Origin: Promethearchaeota archaeon
Lineage (GTDB): Archaea; Asgardarchaeota; Lokiarchaeia; Sigynarchaeales; SOKP01
Direction of reading: 5' to 3'
Assembly: GCA_030605085.1 (NCBI GenBank)
Contig: JAUWBH010000003.1
Span: 1-64,000, forward strand
Length of the DNA stretch: 64,000 nt
Part shown: positions 26,675 through 35,326 of the stretch, one piece after another
Numbering within the stretch: position 1 is the stretch's first letter
How the letters are laid out: each line of letters begins with the position of its first letter
The notes under the pieces: model-generated
What the model saw: the letters and a program-made list of their open reading frames with translations, nothing else
Databases searched by the model: none
Told to the model about the DNA's origin: nothing
Program-made: the position numbers and the translations under genes

Positions 26675-27238
26675 CTATTCTTCCATCAGCTTTTCTAATT
26701 CTTTATCTGTAATAAATCCTTTAATTAACATTACTTTTTTTATTTTTTTAATAAGCTTAGGCATTGATTTTAATTGTTCTAATAGGGTGTTTAACTTTTC
26801 AAATTTTTCGTGCAAGACATTTATTTGGTCGATTTTTGTTTGTAAATTGCTTTTGTGACTTTCATTTTCTCTATCTTTTGATTCAATATCTTTCTTAAAT
26901 TGTTCTATTTCTTTCTCATTTTCGGTTATTTGTTGTTTCAATTTCTCTATATCCAAACTAGCCTTTTTAATCTCACTTTCCTTATTTGAAATCAGTTGAT
27001 TAAATTTTTCAATCTCTTCTGTTGATGATTTAATTTTCTCATCCGCAAGATTCAATTTATTTTCTAAATCTGATTTTGTAGAAGAGAGAGTTTTATTTAG
27101 TGCACTTAACTCTTTATTTTTAAGGCTTAAATTCTCTTCAATCTCATTAATTTTAGTTTTGAGGTGTAATAAAAATTTACCTTCTACTTTATATTTCTCA
27201 TCAGGATGCTGTTCTACTTTAATCCAATCGATATAAAT
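26675..27238 (-). CDS. Coiled-coil protein A, probable ATT start
   Basis: 187 residues if translation starts at the ATT at 27238; a TTG at 27055 would give only 126. The upstream part reads YIDWIKVEQHPDEKYKVEG and runs without interruption into a long coiled coil (EIKKASLDIEKLKQQITENE). It ends with a short domain, KKVMLIKGFITDKELEKLM. The gene at 37920 shares the N-terminal IDWxKV motif, the coiled coil and the C-terminal LKGFLSEKEF domain, so they are paralogues. There is no ATG, GTG or TTG upstream of the conserved head. A structural or scaffolding role is likely. Confidence 0.6.
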   Translation of the reverse strand: MYIDWIKVEQHPDEKYKVEGKFLLHLKTKINEIEENLSLKNKELSALNKTLSSTKSDLENKLNLADEKIKSSTEEIEKFNQLISNKESEIKKASLDIEKLKQQITENEKEIEQFKKDIESKDRENESHKSNLQTKIDQINVLHEKFEKLNTLLEQLKSMPKLIKKIKKVMLIKGFITDKELEKLMEE

Positions 27239-27381
27239 TGTTCTTCAACTCAGGAATTGGGGATTTCAATTAATTATTATTCATACATAACAAGTTATTT
27301 AATAAATATTACACCTTAACTTAATATATTTTTCTTGGAAATTGAAATCTTAAGAAAAAATAAGTAAAAAAATAATGTAAT

Positions 27382-27888
27382 TTATTTTATAAGATCTGCG
27401 TCTATAAGCATCTTTTTATGATCAAAAGCTAGATCAATTTCATTTAACTTCTCTTTTGAGATAAGGATAATATCTTTTGCATCATCTCTACTTTTCATTT
27501 CAGATAAACTCCCTATTATCCTGCACTTATAAGCCGTTGAATGGATTGGACCACATGGATCTCTCCCCTCTTCATCATAGTATCCAATTTTCTTAATAAT
27601 TTTTATGTATAGATTTGTTTCCTCTTTGACTTCTCTAATTAATGCGTGTTTAAGACTTTCTCCTTCTTCTACAAGTCCACTTGGTAAAGCATGAAAATCT
27701 CTAAAGGGGGGATATTTACGCTTAATTAAAATCACATTTCCCTCATTATCTTCTATGACAGCATCTACCGCTTTTCCAACTTCTTTTTTTTTAATTTTGT
27801 ACCTCAAGAATATGTAGAATCCTAATGTAATGACTAAAATTCCACCAATAAACATGGCAATTAAACCGTGTAGGATAATTGATGGCAA
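27382..27888 (-). CDS. Membrane-anchored Nudix hydrolase
   Basis: 168 residues, ATG at 27888. One N-terminal transmembrane helix (about 8-29) is followed by a Nudix domain with a full Nudix box: GLVEEGESLKHALIREVKEE then TNL. The three catalytic glutamates of the REVKEE segment are present. The head FHALPSGLVEEG matches ADP-ribose-pyrophosphatase-type members, so a nucleotide-sugar or ADP-ribose substrate is plausible but not proven. The membrane anchor is unusual for the family. It is divergent from the gene at 27935 with a 46-base gap. Confidence 0.8.
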   Translation of the reverse strand: MPSIILHGLIAMFIGGILVITLGFYIFLRYKIKKKEVGKAVDAVIEDNEGNVILIKRKYPPFRDFHALPSGLVEEGESLKHALIREVKEETNLYIKIIKKIGYYDEEGRDPCGPIHSTAYKCRIIGSLSEMKSRDDAKDIILISKEKLNEIDLAFDHKKMLIDADLIK

Positions 27889-27934
27889 ATCGCTCTCTTC
27901 TAAACTTAAGGTTAGAATATAATATATAATAATT

Positions 27935-28315
27935 GTGGATAAGAAAAAGGTTCAGTTATTAGTGACGAGTAAAGAGATGAAAGAAAAATATGGAGAAGCA
28001 CCAATTGTAATTCTGTTTAATTACGGGGATGGTGGTACTGTTTTACATATGACAAGTCATTATTATCTTCAGAGATCCGAATTACGAACAGAGAGACATA
28101 AAACAAGCGCAAAAAGTTATGTTATGGCTGACAAGAATTTTTCAAAAGAAGAAGCGGAGGAAATGGGAAAAGATTTGGAGGGTTTGACCCTTGGAGAGGC
28201 AGAATCGGCTTACTCATCAACGCAATTTATTAGTAATGTGATTGTAGAGCAACAAAAACAGGTTAAAGAAAGAAAGAAAAAAGAAAAACAAAAGGAAAAA
28301 GAAGAAACAAAGTAA
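27935..28315 (+). CDS. Small protein, possible glutamine-amidotransferase-like fragment
   Basis: 126 residues from a GTG at 27935. The first half (EAPIVILFNYGDGGTVLHMT, SHYYLQRSELRTE) resembles the end of class-I glutamine-amidotransferase-like domains, where a GxGxVLHxTSHFYLQ segment is common. The second half is a charged helical tail of Lys and Glu. It lacks the catalytic Cys of the full domain, so it is either a truncated copy or a binding module. Assignment is tentative. Confidence 0.4.
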   Translation: MDKKKVQLLVTSKEMKEKYGEAPIVILFNYGDGGTVLHMTSHYYLQRSELRTERHKTSAKSYVMADKNFSKEEAEEMGKDLEGLTLGEAESAYSSTQFISNVIVEQQKQVKERKKKEKQKEKEETK

Positions 28316-28544
28316 TTACCACTTATCGTCATCATCTTCATCATTTTATATTCTTTTTTCAAATATTTATCGAAAATAATTTAATTTTTAAACTTATTAA
28401 TTATTAAAAAATTGCTCTATTTATACTTTAATTAGATTTTTTTCAAACTTTTTTATTGGTTTAAATTTAAAAAAGATAATTGCAACTAAATAAAGTAAGG
28501 AGATAAAAATAAATTGAAACTACTTATTTTTATTTGTATTTAAG

Positions 28545-29588
28545 ATGAGTAATGATCTAATTTACGGAACTATTTATACTGAATTTGACGATAAAATAGG
28601 ACCTAATCCTATTTTATGGGAGCCTTCTGATATATCTAAACATATTCGAAAGCTTGTGAGCATGAAAACAATTACCCTGTTAGCGGGCGAGGAAGATTTT
28701 ATTCCAAAAAAGCTATTATTAATCCCTTTTCCATCAATAAATATGAAAGCATTAATAAAATACATTAATTGGGAAGATAAATCTCGACGTGCAGGGGAAG
28801 CATGGGCTTCAATTACCTTATTGTTTAACGAATTTGACGATCTTATTTTTTATAAATATAAAGATGATCTTAAGCCAATATTTGAAGAAATTTCCGTAAA
28901 AATTGCTAATTCAGAAGATTTAAGAGTAAATAAAGGTAAATTTGCCATTGAATTTAACGGTTTTTACAATAAAATAATAAAAACTTTAGAGGATTTGCGC
29001 AAGAAAGAATTTTCTTCTGAGAAATTGGGAGCTTTTCCTGAAGGGGAAGATAGATTAGCTGAAAAAACAGACTTTTTATTTAAAATAATTGTCTGTGGAG
29101 ATCCTGGAGTAGGAAAAACATCAATTATTCTAAGATTCACGGATAATGCTTTTACAAGAACATATTTACCTACTATTGGCGTAAATGTGACCGAAAAATG
29201 TATTAAGATTGATGATCAATTAGTTGAATTTGTTATTTGGGATATAGCTGGGCAAATTAAGTTTCAAACTGTGAGGAAACACTTTTATAAAGGTGCAAAA
29301 GGGATATTTTTAATATTCGACTTAACTTATGAAAAATCCTTCAATAATATTACAAAATGGTATGAAGATCTAAAAAAAAACGTAAAAAAATTTAAGAACA
29401 TAAGCGGATTTATTTTAGGAAATAAAAAGGATTTGGTTGATCAGAGAGAAATTTCTAAAGAAAAAGCGTTTATCCTCGCAAAAAAATTAAATTTTAAATA
29501 TTTTGAAACATCGGCATTGACAGGAGAAAATGTAAACGATTCCTTTTATAGAATTGCTGAAAGGTTAATTTTAAAATTGAAGAATTGA
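28545..29588 (+). CDS. Longin-like domain fused to Rab-type GTPase
   Basis: 347 residues, ATG at 28545. Residues 1-120 form a longin-like domain that begins IYTEFDDKIGPNPILWEPSD, with the D-x-I-G-P signature shared by the sensor domains at 50560, 58092 and 60353. A linker leads to a GTPase with G1 CGDPGVGKT (184-192), a G2 Thr in YLPTIGVNV, G3 WDIAGQ (232-237), G4 NKKD (293-296) and G5 ETSAL (321-325). All nucleotide-binding residues are intact. There is no prenylation motif. In eukaryotes longin and roadblock folds sit in GTPase regulators, so this fusion suggests a built-in regulator or sensor. Confidence 0.85.
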   Translation: MSNDLIYGTIYTEFDDKIGPNPILWEPSDISKHIRKLVSMKTITLLAGEEDFIPKKLLLIPFPSINMKALIKYINWEDKSRRAGEAWASITLLFNEFDDLIFYKYKDDLKPIFEEISVKIANSEDLRVNKGKFAIEFNGFYNKIIKTLEDLRKKEFSSEKLGAFPEGEDRLAEKTDFLFKIIVCGDPGVGKTSIILRFTDNAFTRTYLPTIGVNVTEKCIKIDDQLVEFVIWDIAGQIKFQTVRKHFYKGAKGIFLIFDLTYEKSFNNITKWYEDLKKNVKKFKNISGFILGNKKDLVDQREISKEKAFILAKKLNFKYFETSALTGENVNDSFYRIAERLILKLKN

Positions 29589-29674
29589 TTTAGCCCATTA
29601 AAAGGTCGAGTCTTAGTATTGAAGAAAGATTAATGAATCAATAGCGGAATATTCAAATCTTTAAGCTTTTAAAA

Positions 29675-32509
29675 TCAACTAATCAGTTTCTTAAATCCTT
29701 CTAACTCTTTAATATTTTCTAAGTCTTTTTCTTCTACGGCTTTAAGCTTATTTTGAGGGTTAAGCTCTATCGCTATTCTGAGGTATTCCAGCGCCTCATT
29801 AATGTTATTTAATATACTATTAACACAGACTACATTAAATATTGCTACATCATTTTGGGGGTTATATTCAATAGCTTTTTTATATTCTGGTAATGCTTCT
29901 TCGTATTTGCCTTCTTTATAATACATAACTCCTTTTAGATTGGCTATAAAACTCTTTGCTAAATCATTTCCTATTTTATCTGAAATCTCAAAGGCTTTTT
30001 CCATATTTTTTTTAGTTTCTTTGACATCATTTAAATTATAATTACATATTATGATATTTTGGAGGTAGACGACACCAGTTTCAAGATTATTTAGTCTAGT
30101 TGTTATTTCAAAAGCCTTATTGAAATTTTCTATTGCCTCATAATATTTTCCCAAAGACAAAAATGCTCGACCAATATTATTATAACTTATATGAGTATTT
30201 TCATCCTCCTTTAATTCTTGGAAGATCTTAAGTGAATTTTTAAAATTATGAATAGATTCTTCATATCGTTGTTGATTTAATTGTATTAATCCCAAACTAT
30301 TATATAATCTTCCCTTTATACCAGAACTTGCAAGATTCTTGTACATATCTAATGATTGCTGAAGATAATTATTAGCTCTCTCATAATCACCTAATGCCAT
30401 ATAAGAATCTCCAAGATAATAAAATAAATCATGTTTTCCGGGTTCATATTTTAATTCTTCAAAAATTTTAAGTTCATCAAGAAAAAATTGAATTGCTTTA
30501 TTATAATCACCCAAATCATAATAAATCAAACCTATATTACCCAATGCATGTGCTTCTTCTGCTAATAATCCAACTTTTTTGGCAATTTTTTGTGATTTCT
30601 GATATACCTTAATAGCTGTTGAATAATCTTTTTTTCCAAGATAATAAGTCCCTATGTTGGTGTAAGCAAGTATCATTCCTAAAGAATTCCCGGTCTCCTC
30701 GCTAATCTTATACGCTCTTTGGAGATATTCAATAGCTTTTTCATCATCTTTTTGAAAGAGATAAACAGTCCCAATCCGATTTAAAACAGTACTTTGAAGA
30801 TCTAAGGATCCTATATTTTCACTGATTTCTAATGCTCGCATCAAAAATTTCAATGCATCTTGGTATTTATTTTGATTGCGATAAGTTATCCCAATATTAG
30901 TTAAAGTTGAAACCATTCCTTTATAATAACCAAGTTCTTCTCTTATTTTTAGAACATTTTCAAGATATTCAAGAGCTTTTGAATGTTCCCTTAAATCTGT
31001 ATAAATTCCGCCGATATTACTTAGATTAACTGCTCGACCATAAAGGTCTCCCAATTCTTCTTGTATTTTCATAGATTTTTGGTACATTTCAATTGCTTCA
31101 TTATATTTACCTATCATCTTGAAATTTGAACCTTTTGTTGTATAAACCTTAGCTTCCATCTCCAGATCGTTTATAGATTCATTTAATACCAATATCTCAT
31201 CTAAAACTTCTAGTGATTTTTTATATTTACCCGTTTTGGAATAAGTTAAGCTCACATTAAGAAGTCCTACAATCTGACGTTCAGGTGATTTTAATTTTTT
31301 ATTTATTTTGGAAGCAGTTTTATAATACTCCAGAGCCTTATCATATTCACTTCTATTATGGTGTCCTAAAGCTAAATAATTAAGAAAAGTTGATTTGTTT
31401 CTATCATCTTTCTTTTCTTTAGACAATTTTAAACCTTTAGATGCCATTCTCAGGACATCATCATAGCTTCCAAAGTCGTAATAAATGCTGCACGGGATTA
31501 TCATTTTTTCTAATTCTGTAGGATTTTCAATTATGTCTTTAAGCCAATCTAAAGGATTAATATTAAAAGGATTTTCATCGATTTTTGGCTCAAATTCTAT
31601 TAAATTCTTTATCATTCTTGAAGTATTAGTATTTACTCTATATACATGTTCAAGAGTTCTCATTAGATAAATGTCCATAAGTATATCATTTACTTTATCT
31701 CTCCTAACTGGATTTTTTAGCATGGAATCAGTAATCTCATAAATTGATTCTTTACCACCATCATCAACAATAAAGTTAATCCAAATTACGCTTTTTAAAT
31801 TTTTCAGCACTTTTAGGGTAGGTACAATATCAAAGTCATCACTTCCAGAATAGCCTATTACTACTAAACTTCTTCCATCTGATATATTTTCAAATAACGC
31901 TCTTTTAAAAGGTTCTATTTGAAAAACATCTATTCCTTCCTTGTTTGACCCAAAAGCTTGAATTGTCGCAACCAATGTATCTCTCGTATCTTTATCTTTT
32001 ATTACATTCTTAGTAGATCCATGAATTTTATAGAGTGCTTTTATCTGTCGCTTGAATAATTCATCAGGATCATTGTGTTTTTCAAAGGCCCTTCTTGTAA
32101 TTACTATTTTAATTTCCTCCTTAGGAGTACCTAATTGAATAAGAGCATGTTCTATTAGAAAATCAAAATTCGTTGTCATAACGAAGTGACCTTTTCTAAT
32201 CATATCCGCTAAGAAAAAATGCTGTATATTTGGTTTATCACATAGGCCATAAAAATCGATTATTTTAAGGTCTTCATCTAAATTATCTCTTATAACCTCA
32301 ACAAGACCCTCAAAACGAAGGTCTTCTATTTCTAAAATCTTTTCAACCTCAGATTCTGGGCATGTATATTTTAAAATAGCCTCCATCATTGTCCGACCAG
32401 CAGGCAGACAAGATGGCGCATCTACAGAAGATCCAGCACCTACAAGAAATGTAAATTTTTGATCTTTTGTAAATAAGTCTTTTATAGTTAGATTTGTCTC
32501 ATTTATCAA
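29675..32509 (-). CDS. SIR2-TPR protein, possible antiviral NADase
   Basis: 944 residues, start at 32509. Residues 20-260 are a SIR2-like domain: FLVGAGSSVDAPSCLPAG, GHFVMTTNFDFLIEHAL, LYKIHGSTKN, SLVVIGYSGSDDFD. The Asn of TNFD and the His of HGS needed for NAD hydrolysis are present. From about 340 to 944 it is an array of about 14 tetratricopeptide repeats (for example KALEYLENVLKIREELGYYK). SIR2 domains joined to repeat sensors occur in bacterial antiphage systems that deplete NAD; by that analogy this may be a defence effector. A protein-modification role cannot be excluded. No second defence gene is adjacent. Confidence 0.75.
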   Translation of the reverse strand: MINETNLTIKDLFTKDQKFTFLVGAGSSVDAPSCLPAGRTMMEAILKYTCPESEVEKILEIEDLRFEGLVEVIRDNLDEDLKIIDFYGLCDKPNIQHFFLADMIRKGHFVMTTNFDFLIEHALIQLGTPKEEIKIVITRRAFEKHNDPDELFKRQIKALYKIHGSTKNVIKDKDTRDTLVATIQAFGSNKEGIDVFQIEPFKRALFENISDGRSLVVIGYSGSDDFDIVPTLKVLKNLKSVIWINFIVDDGGKESIYEITDSMLKNPVRRDKVNDILMDIYLMRTLEHVYRVNTNTSRMIKNLIEFEPKIDENPFNINPLDWLKDIIENPTELEKMIIPCSIYYDFGSYDDVLRMASKGLKLSKEKKDDRNKSTFLNYLALGHHNRSEYDKALEYYKTASKINKKLKSPERQIVGLLNVSLTYSKTGKYKKSLEVLDEILVLNESINDLEMEAKVYTTKGSNFKMIGKYNEAIEMYQKSMKIQEELGDLYGRAVNLSNIGGIYTDLREHSKALEYLENVLKIREELGYYKGMVSTLTNIGITYRNQNKYQDALKFLMRALEISENIGSLDLQSTVLNRIGTVYLFQKDDEKAIEYLQRAYKISEETGNSLGMILAYTNIGTYYLGKKDYSTAIKVYQKSQKIAKKVGLLAEEAHALGNIGLIYYDLGDYNKAIQFFLDELKIFEELKYEPGKHDLFYYLGDSYMALGDYERANNYLQQSLDMYKNLASSGIKGRLYNSLGLIQLNQQRYEESIHNFKNSLKIFQELKEDENTHISYNNIGRAFLSLGKYYEAIENFNKAFEITTRLNNLETGVVYLQNIIICNYNLNDVKETKKNMEKAFEISDKIGNDLAKSFIANLKGVMYYKEGKYEEALPEYKKAIEYNPQNDVAIFNVVCVNSILNNINEALEYLRIAIELNPQNKLKAVEEKDLENIKELEGFKKLIS

Positions 32510-32611
32510 TAACTTCTCAACTTATTAGTTAGAATCTTATTATAATTTGTTATAAAAAAAGAAATTAAAAAATTTTGTTAAAAAAAAAAGTGTGATTAAA
32601 AATTTAAATTT

Positions 32612-33106
32612 TCATTTATCCGGTGCCTTTCTTCCTAGCCATTTTTCGTAAAAAGTATCAATATCAGGCAAAAAATTGAACACTGTTGGGTAACCTGGTG
32701 GTACTGCTTCCACATCTAGCAACGTAAAGCATCCAGGACAGAAATATTCTCGAAGTTCTTCCCAGTCGGGATCGCTACCCATGTAGGGAGGATATAGCTC
32801 CTCAATTGTTTCGGCTGTGTCTCTCACTCTTACCCTGCATTTAGTTTTCCAATTCACTTTATAATCTCCAAATTCGTATCCGCAGTCGCATTTAACGATT
32901 CTTTCCCCTCCTTTTGAAACTATATAAAGATGTTCGTGAAGCGGTAAAATTATTTTTTCTTTCCAAGGAACATGTTCTTGTAATATCTCAAGAATCATGT
33001 CAAACCTGTCAGGATCTTTTCTCCCACTAATAATTGGTCTTAATTCATTCCAGGTTAAATCCCCAGCAATCATTCTTTCTAATGTTTTTTTATCGTATTT
33101 TACCAC
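32612..33106 (-). CDS. Acetone-carboxylase-type gamma subunit
   Basis: 164 residues, ATG at 33106, directly abutting the end of the alpha-type gene. It matches the small zinc-binding subunit of acetone/acetophenone carboxylases: LTWNELRPIISGRKDPDRFD, IVKCDCGYEFGDYKVNWK, YFCPGCFTLLDVEAVPPGYP. The CDC and CPGC pairs are the zinc ligands. In the known enzyme it joins two large subunits in an ATP-dependent carboxylation of a ketone. Being the third gene of the operon with matching order strongly supports the call. Confidence 0.8.
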   Translation of the reverse strand: MVKYDKKTLERMIAGDLTWNELRPIISGRKDPDRFDMILEILQEHVPWKEKIILPLHEHLYIVSKGGERIVKCDCGYEFGDYKVNWKTKCRVRVRDTAETIEELYPPYMGSDPDWEELREYFCPGCFTLLDVEAVPPGYPTVFNFLPDIDTFYEKWLGRKAPDK

Positions 33107-35323
33107 TTATTTCACCTCCATTTGGAAATCTTCGGGCAGTTTCCAAAATTCGCGAAATTCTTTTGCCCAATTCTTAGACAATTTTAAGCTCTCCGAAATT
33201 AAGGTACTCACAGCTTCATACAATTTGTTTTCCGTGATTTTTTTCCTTTCGTATTCCCAGAATTCTTCAAAACTCATTGATTTTTCCTTTCTTTCCTTTA
33301 TTAACTCCTCTTGACGAGATTTCGTTGCTTTTTCATCAATTACCCATTCATCTTTGTTCTCATCGTAGTTCGCAACTACACCGTAAATTTTCTCTACCCA
33401 ATCATGAGTGTAAATCCCATCGTCGAGGTCTTTCTTAACGCTTTCTACCTTTCTCTCCAGCGGGTCCCCGTATCCTGGCCCACCGCTTAAGCTATAATGT
33501 ATAAGATCATAATTCTCGAAAGTTACAGGGTAAATAACACAATAAGGCTTTCTCACAATGTTTCCCTTTATTAATCTTTCAAATTCACCATTACTCGGGT
33601 CAGGATCGCCTAAGGGATACTCTTTTTGATTTTCGAAAATTTCTTTCAAATTGGTATTAGTAGCATGGAGACGATATCCCGTTGGTTGAGGATACCCCCC
33701 ATGCATACCTCCACATCCACTAAAAACCAATCCCTCACGCGCTCCGAAAAAATCTACTTGTTCTGAAAAAGCAACTAACGCTATACCTTCATAGTTTGCA
33801 CCACCCCGGTATTTGCCATGTCCTGCATTGTTTGGCTTGACTTTTCTTGCTAAATAGGGTACACCGCCTTGGAATAGTTCCCAAGTTTCGACATCTCCGA
33901 GGTCAGATTCAGGATTCCACATAACATAGCCCCAATCGAGACCATCTCTAACGGCACTTGCTCCTAGTCCTTGACCACTTATCTCAAATGTAGATAAAGA
34001 CCATCTTTGACCTTCGAGAGGTCCAGAAGAATAAACTCCCCCTCCTTGTATCGCATCCCCTGTCATTCCATATCCTGGAACAACTTCTTCTCTATAGCCG
34101 CGGGAAAATAAACCATATGACAAGCATTTCATCATTCCTGTGTAGGCAGGTATTAAATTACCCCAAGGACACTGGTAAGAAAGATAAGGATCTCCTGGAT
34201 TAGTCCATGTTCCTAATGGGTAATCGGTTTCCACAGCAAGATAAGCTCCATCGTTTACTTTATCTCCGTAAATCAAAATCTGGGTTAGAAGCACCCATTG
34301 ACCTCCTTCCATCGCTCCCTTACCGCAGTTAGTAGAGTGATGTGAAAACGCACTCGCTCCATCAAAACTTAAAGAGAAACCGCCATCCTCTTTTACTACT
34401 ATTTCTATAGGTTGGTTGTTTATCCTGTCAACTTTTGCAATGGGTTGCCAAGCTTCATTTTTAAACGGACCATCAATAAAGGAAGCAGCTCTATATCTTC
34501 CAGGTATTAAACGTTCTTTCACTCGTTCTTGTAGAACTATTTTTCCTTCCTCAATTACCTCTCTTACGAATCGTTTGTAGTAATCTAATCCTTCTCTTTC
34601 GATAAAATCATTAACAGAATCTTTGATCATTTGATTTCCACTCAAACGGCACTTTTCGTCCAATTCCCAGTACATTGGAGTTCTCACGGCTCTCTTAGCG
34701 TTGATCATATGATCTTTCCATATTTTATCGTTAGAACCTATCTTTAAACAAGTGTAATAGACTCCATCGTCGAAACGTTGAACACAATTAAATAAGTCGT
34801 GACCTGGAGAGATACCTCCTATATCAATTTGATGAGTTACGCCCGCGGCCCAGCTTATTAATTCTTCATTCCAGAATATTGGCATAATGGTCTGGACATC
34901 TGTGGTATGTACATTACCTGTCAAGCAATCATTGTTCAGAAAAATATCACCCGGATTAATTCCAACATCCTCTTCGTAATTCTCTCGTATTATAAATTTT
35001 ATAGCTTCGCTCATAGTATGAATGTGAACTAAAATACCAGTAGAAACGACTATTGAGTCACCCTCTGGAGTGTACAAGCCGAAGCAGAGCTCGCCGATTT
35101 CCTTTACAATGGGCGAAGCGGCTACATGTAATGCGGTTTCCCTTGCAGACACTATCGCACCTCTCAGACTAGCATAGCAGCGCTCATAATTAAACGGATC
35201 TTGTTCTTTTAAAGTAAGTTTTTCTATTCCATAATAACAGTTTGTTTCTTTAAAGAGTCTCTCGCTTTCTTCGAGCATTTCTATTAAAGTTTTTCCATTC
35301 CAGCCTAATGGTTTTTTCGACAT
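33107..35323 (-). CDS. Acetone-carboxylase/hydantoinase B-type alpha subunit
   Basis: 738 residues, ATG at 35323 with AGGTG upstream. Family features of the HyuB/AcxB group: a long N-terminal region with GDIFLNNDCLTGNVHTTDVQ, MPIFWNEELISWAAGVTHQI DIGG, and the Gly-rich C-terminal YSLSGGPGYGDPLERKVESV. The GNVHTTDVQ and HQID segments hold the metal-binding residues in this group. The length is typical. The C-terminal extension (KLSKNWAKEFREFWKLPEDF) is the acetone-carboxylase-specific tail, which is also found as a fossil at 37648. It forms the carboxylating subunit with its neighbours. Confidence 0.85.
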   Translation of the reverse strand: MSKKPLGWNGKTLIEMLEESERLFKETNCYYGIEKLTLKEQDPFNYERCYASLRGAIVSARETALHVAASPIVKEIGELCFGLYTPEGDSIVVSTGILVHIHTMSEAIKFIIRENYEEDVGINPGDIFLNNDCLTGNVHTTDVQTIMPIFWNEELISWAAGVTHQIDIGGISPGHDLFNCVQRFDDGVYYTCLKIGSNDKIWKDHMINAKRAVRTPMYWELDEKCRLSGNQMIKDSVNDFIEREGLDYYKRFVREVIEEGKIVLQERVKERLIPGRYRAASFIDGPFKNEAWQPIAKVDRINNQPIEIVVKEDGGFSLSFDGASAFSHHSTNCGKGAMEGGQWVLLTQILIYGDKVNDGAYLAVETDYPLGTWTNPGDPYLSYQCPWGNLIPAYTGMMKCLSYGLFSRGYREEVVPGYGMTGDAIQGGGVYSSGPLEGQRWSLSTFEISGQGLGASAVRDGLDWGYVMWNPESDLGDVETWELFQGGVPYLARKVKPNNAGHGKYRGGANYEGIALVAFSEQVDFFGAREGLVFSGCGGMHGGYPQPTGYRLHATNTNLKEIFENQKEYPLGDPDPSNGEFERLIKGNIVRKPYCVIYPVTFENYDLIHYSLSGGPGYGDPLERKVESVKKDLDDGIYTHDWVEKIYGVVANYDENKDEWVIDEKATKSRQEELIKERKEKSMSFEEFWEYERKKITENKLYEAVSTLISESLKLSKNWAKEFREFWKLPEDFQMEVK

Positions 35324-35326
35324 TTT

